From the NCBI RefSeq assembly GCF_004010155.1, contig NZ_RRYH01000041.1, positions 1 to 41,446 of the forward strand: 41,446 bases of DNA, given 5' to 3'. Both the position numbers and the translations under genes were made by a program. The notes below the pieces were generated by a model that ran no database searches, was not told where the DNA came from, and worked only from the letters and a program-made list of their open reading frames with translations. Shown here in pieces: positions 40,967-41,446 of this stretch. The first letter of the stretch is position 1, and every line of letters starts with the position of its first letter. This stretch comes from Solirhodobacter olei. Its GTDB lineage: Bacteria > Pseudomonadota > Alphaproteobacteria > Rhodobacterales > Rhodobacteraceae.

Positions 40967-41422
40967 TCAGGCAGCCATGTTAAGCACGTCGATGCCGTGC
41001 CGTTCCATCGCGGCACCGATCCTGGCGAAGTCAGGCTGCTCTTGCGCCTCGGCGGTGCCGATGTCGCGGAAGAAGGCGATCATGGTCGGCTCGATCAATA
41101 CTACCATTCGTACAGTGCAGCCACTTTCGTTCGCATAGTTGTGTGGCATGCCCGAAGCAATGCGGACCGCAGTGCCCGGACCGGCCGTGATCACCACCGG
41201 CGGTTCGGTTGCGCCGGGAAACTGCCGAACGGTCAGTTCGCCTTCGACGATGTAGAACATCTCGGCGGAGGCGTGGCTGTGGGGCGGTGTTCCCGATCCG
41301 TCCGGCACCTCGACCTCGATCAGTTCGAGTTCCGAGCCCGGAAGACCCCCGAGAAACCGGATGCGGTCACCCACGACCCAGAGAGCGTCGCCCTCCTTGG
41401 GCCGGTTCACGTCAACTTTCAT
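40967..41422 (-). CDS. Cupin-domain protein
   Basis: A 151-residue single-domain cupin. Motif 1 is visible as PPHSHASAEMFYIVEGE, with two histidines and a glutamate as metal ligands. Motif 2 has GTAVRIASGMPHNYANES with the fourth ligand histidine. AAGGAGAAAAGCG precedes the ATG at 41422. A C-terminal helical tail follows the barrel. Such small cupins may be dioxygenases, isomerases or sugar-binding proteins; nothing here decides between them. No co-transcribed neighbour is seen within the window. Confidence 0.82.
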   Translation of the reverse strand: MKVDVNRPKEGDALWVVGDRIRFLGGLPGSELELIEVEVPDGSGTPPHSHASAEMFYIVEGELTVRQFPGATEPPVVITAGPGTAVRIASGMPHNYANESGCTVRMVVLIEPTMIAFFRDIGTAEAQEQPDFARIGAAMERHGIDVLNMAA

Positions 41423-41446
41423 CGCTTTTCTCCTTTGGTTGCGATG

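Overview
The window is GC-rich, densely packed DNA from a denitrifying alphaproteobacterium, most likely a member of the Rhodobacteraceae. This rests on a ChvE/GguAB/GguC sugar system with a GbpR-like regulator, a copper nitrite reductase with pseudoazurin, an NnrR-type regulator, a nosRZDFYLX operon, and NnrR boxes of the form TTGCG-N4-CGCAA. The taxonomic call is an inference from gene content; no rRNA or tRNA gene was seen.

Layout. (1) Positions 1-6683: a minus-strand operon for pentose uptake and oxidation, chvE-gguA-gguB-gguC followed by an IlvD/Edd sugar-acid dehydratase cut by the window edge, with a divergent LysR regulator. (2) Positions 6684-8713: about 0.6 kb without a credible gene, then a lone GSU2403-type nucleotidyltransferase-fold gene behind two strong palindromes. 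(3) Positions 8714-29676: a denitrification and nitric-oxide-response island. It holds nirK (minus), the oxygen-independent ubiquinone genes ubiT-ubiU-ubiV, nsrR (minus), a decayed oxidoreductase, and an eight-gene operon (DUF2249, DUF6522-like, Mrp-DUF971 fusion, NifU multidomain fusion, group III truncated hemoglobin, hemerythrin, AhpD-like, DUF488). A decayed nnrS, nnrR, a DUF1858 protein, pseudoazurin and nosRZDFYLX follow. (4) Positions 29677-30753: a gene-poor junction with a degenerate repeat and one possible 46-residue membrane peptide. (5) Positions 30754-37106: a LacI regulator with two perfect operators, a ribose/fructose-type ABC transporter with a half-size ATPase, and two Gfo/Idh/MocA dehydrogenases. 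(6) Positions 37248-41422, all minus strand: a cytochrome c, a PF04185-type phosphoesterase, two small membrane proteins and a cupin.

How the genes work together. NirK reduces nitrite to NO and NosZ reduces N2O to N2. Pseudoazurin can carry electrons to both. UbiTUV can supply ubiquinone without oxygen while this respiration runs. NsrR and NnrR are the two expected NO sensors. Candidate NnrR boxes before nirK, pseudoazurin and nosR each lie exactly 41.5 bp upstream of the transcription start implied by a TATNNN -10 hexamer. The operon at 13902-18650 looks like an NO-resistance and Fe-S maintenance module. No nitric oxide reductase (norCB) is present, so that step must be encoded elsewhere.

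The least familiar parts are the NifU fusion, which contains a second copy of the domain encoded by the small gene just upstream, and the palindrome-controlled nucleotidyltransferase. Two genes of the NO/denitrification set are visibly decaying: nnrS, and an oxidoreductase next to nsrR.
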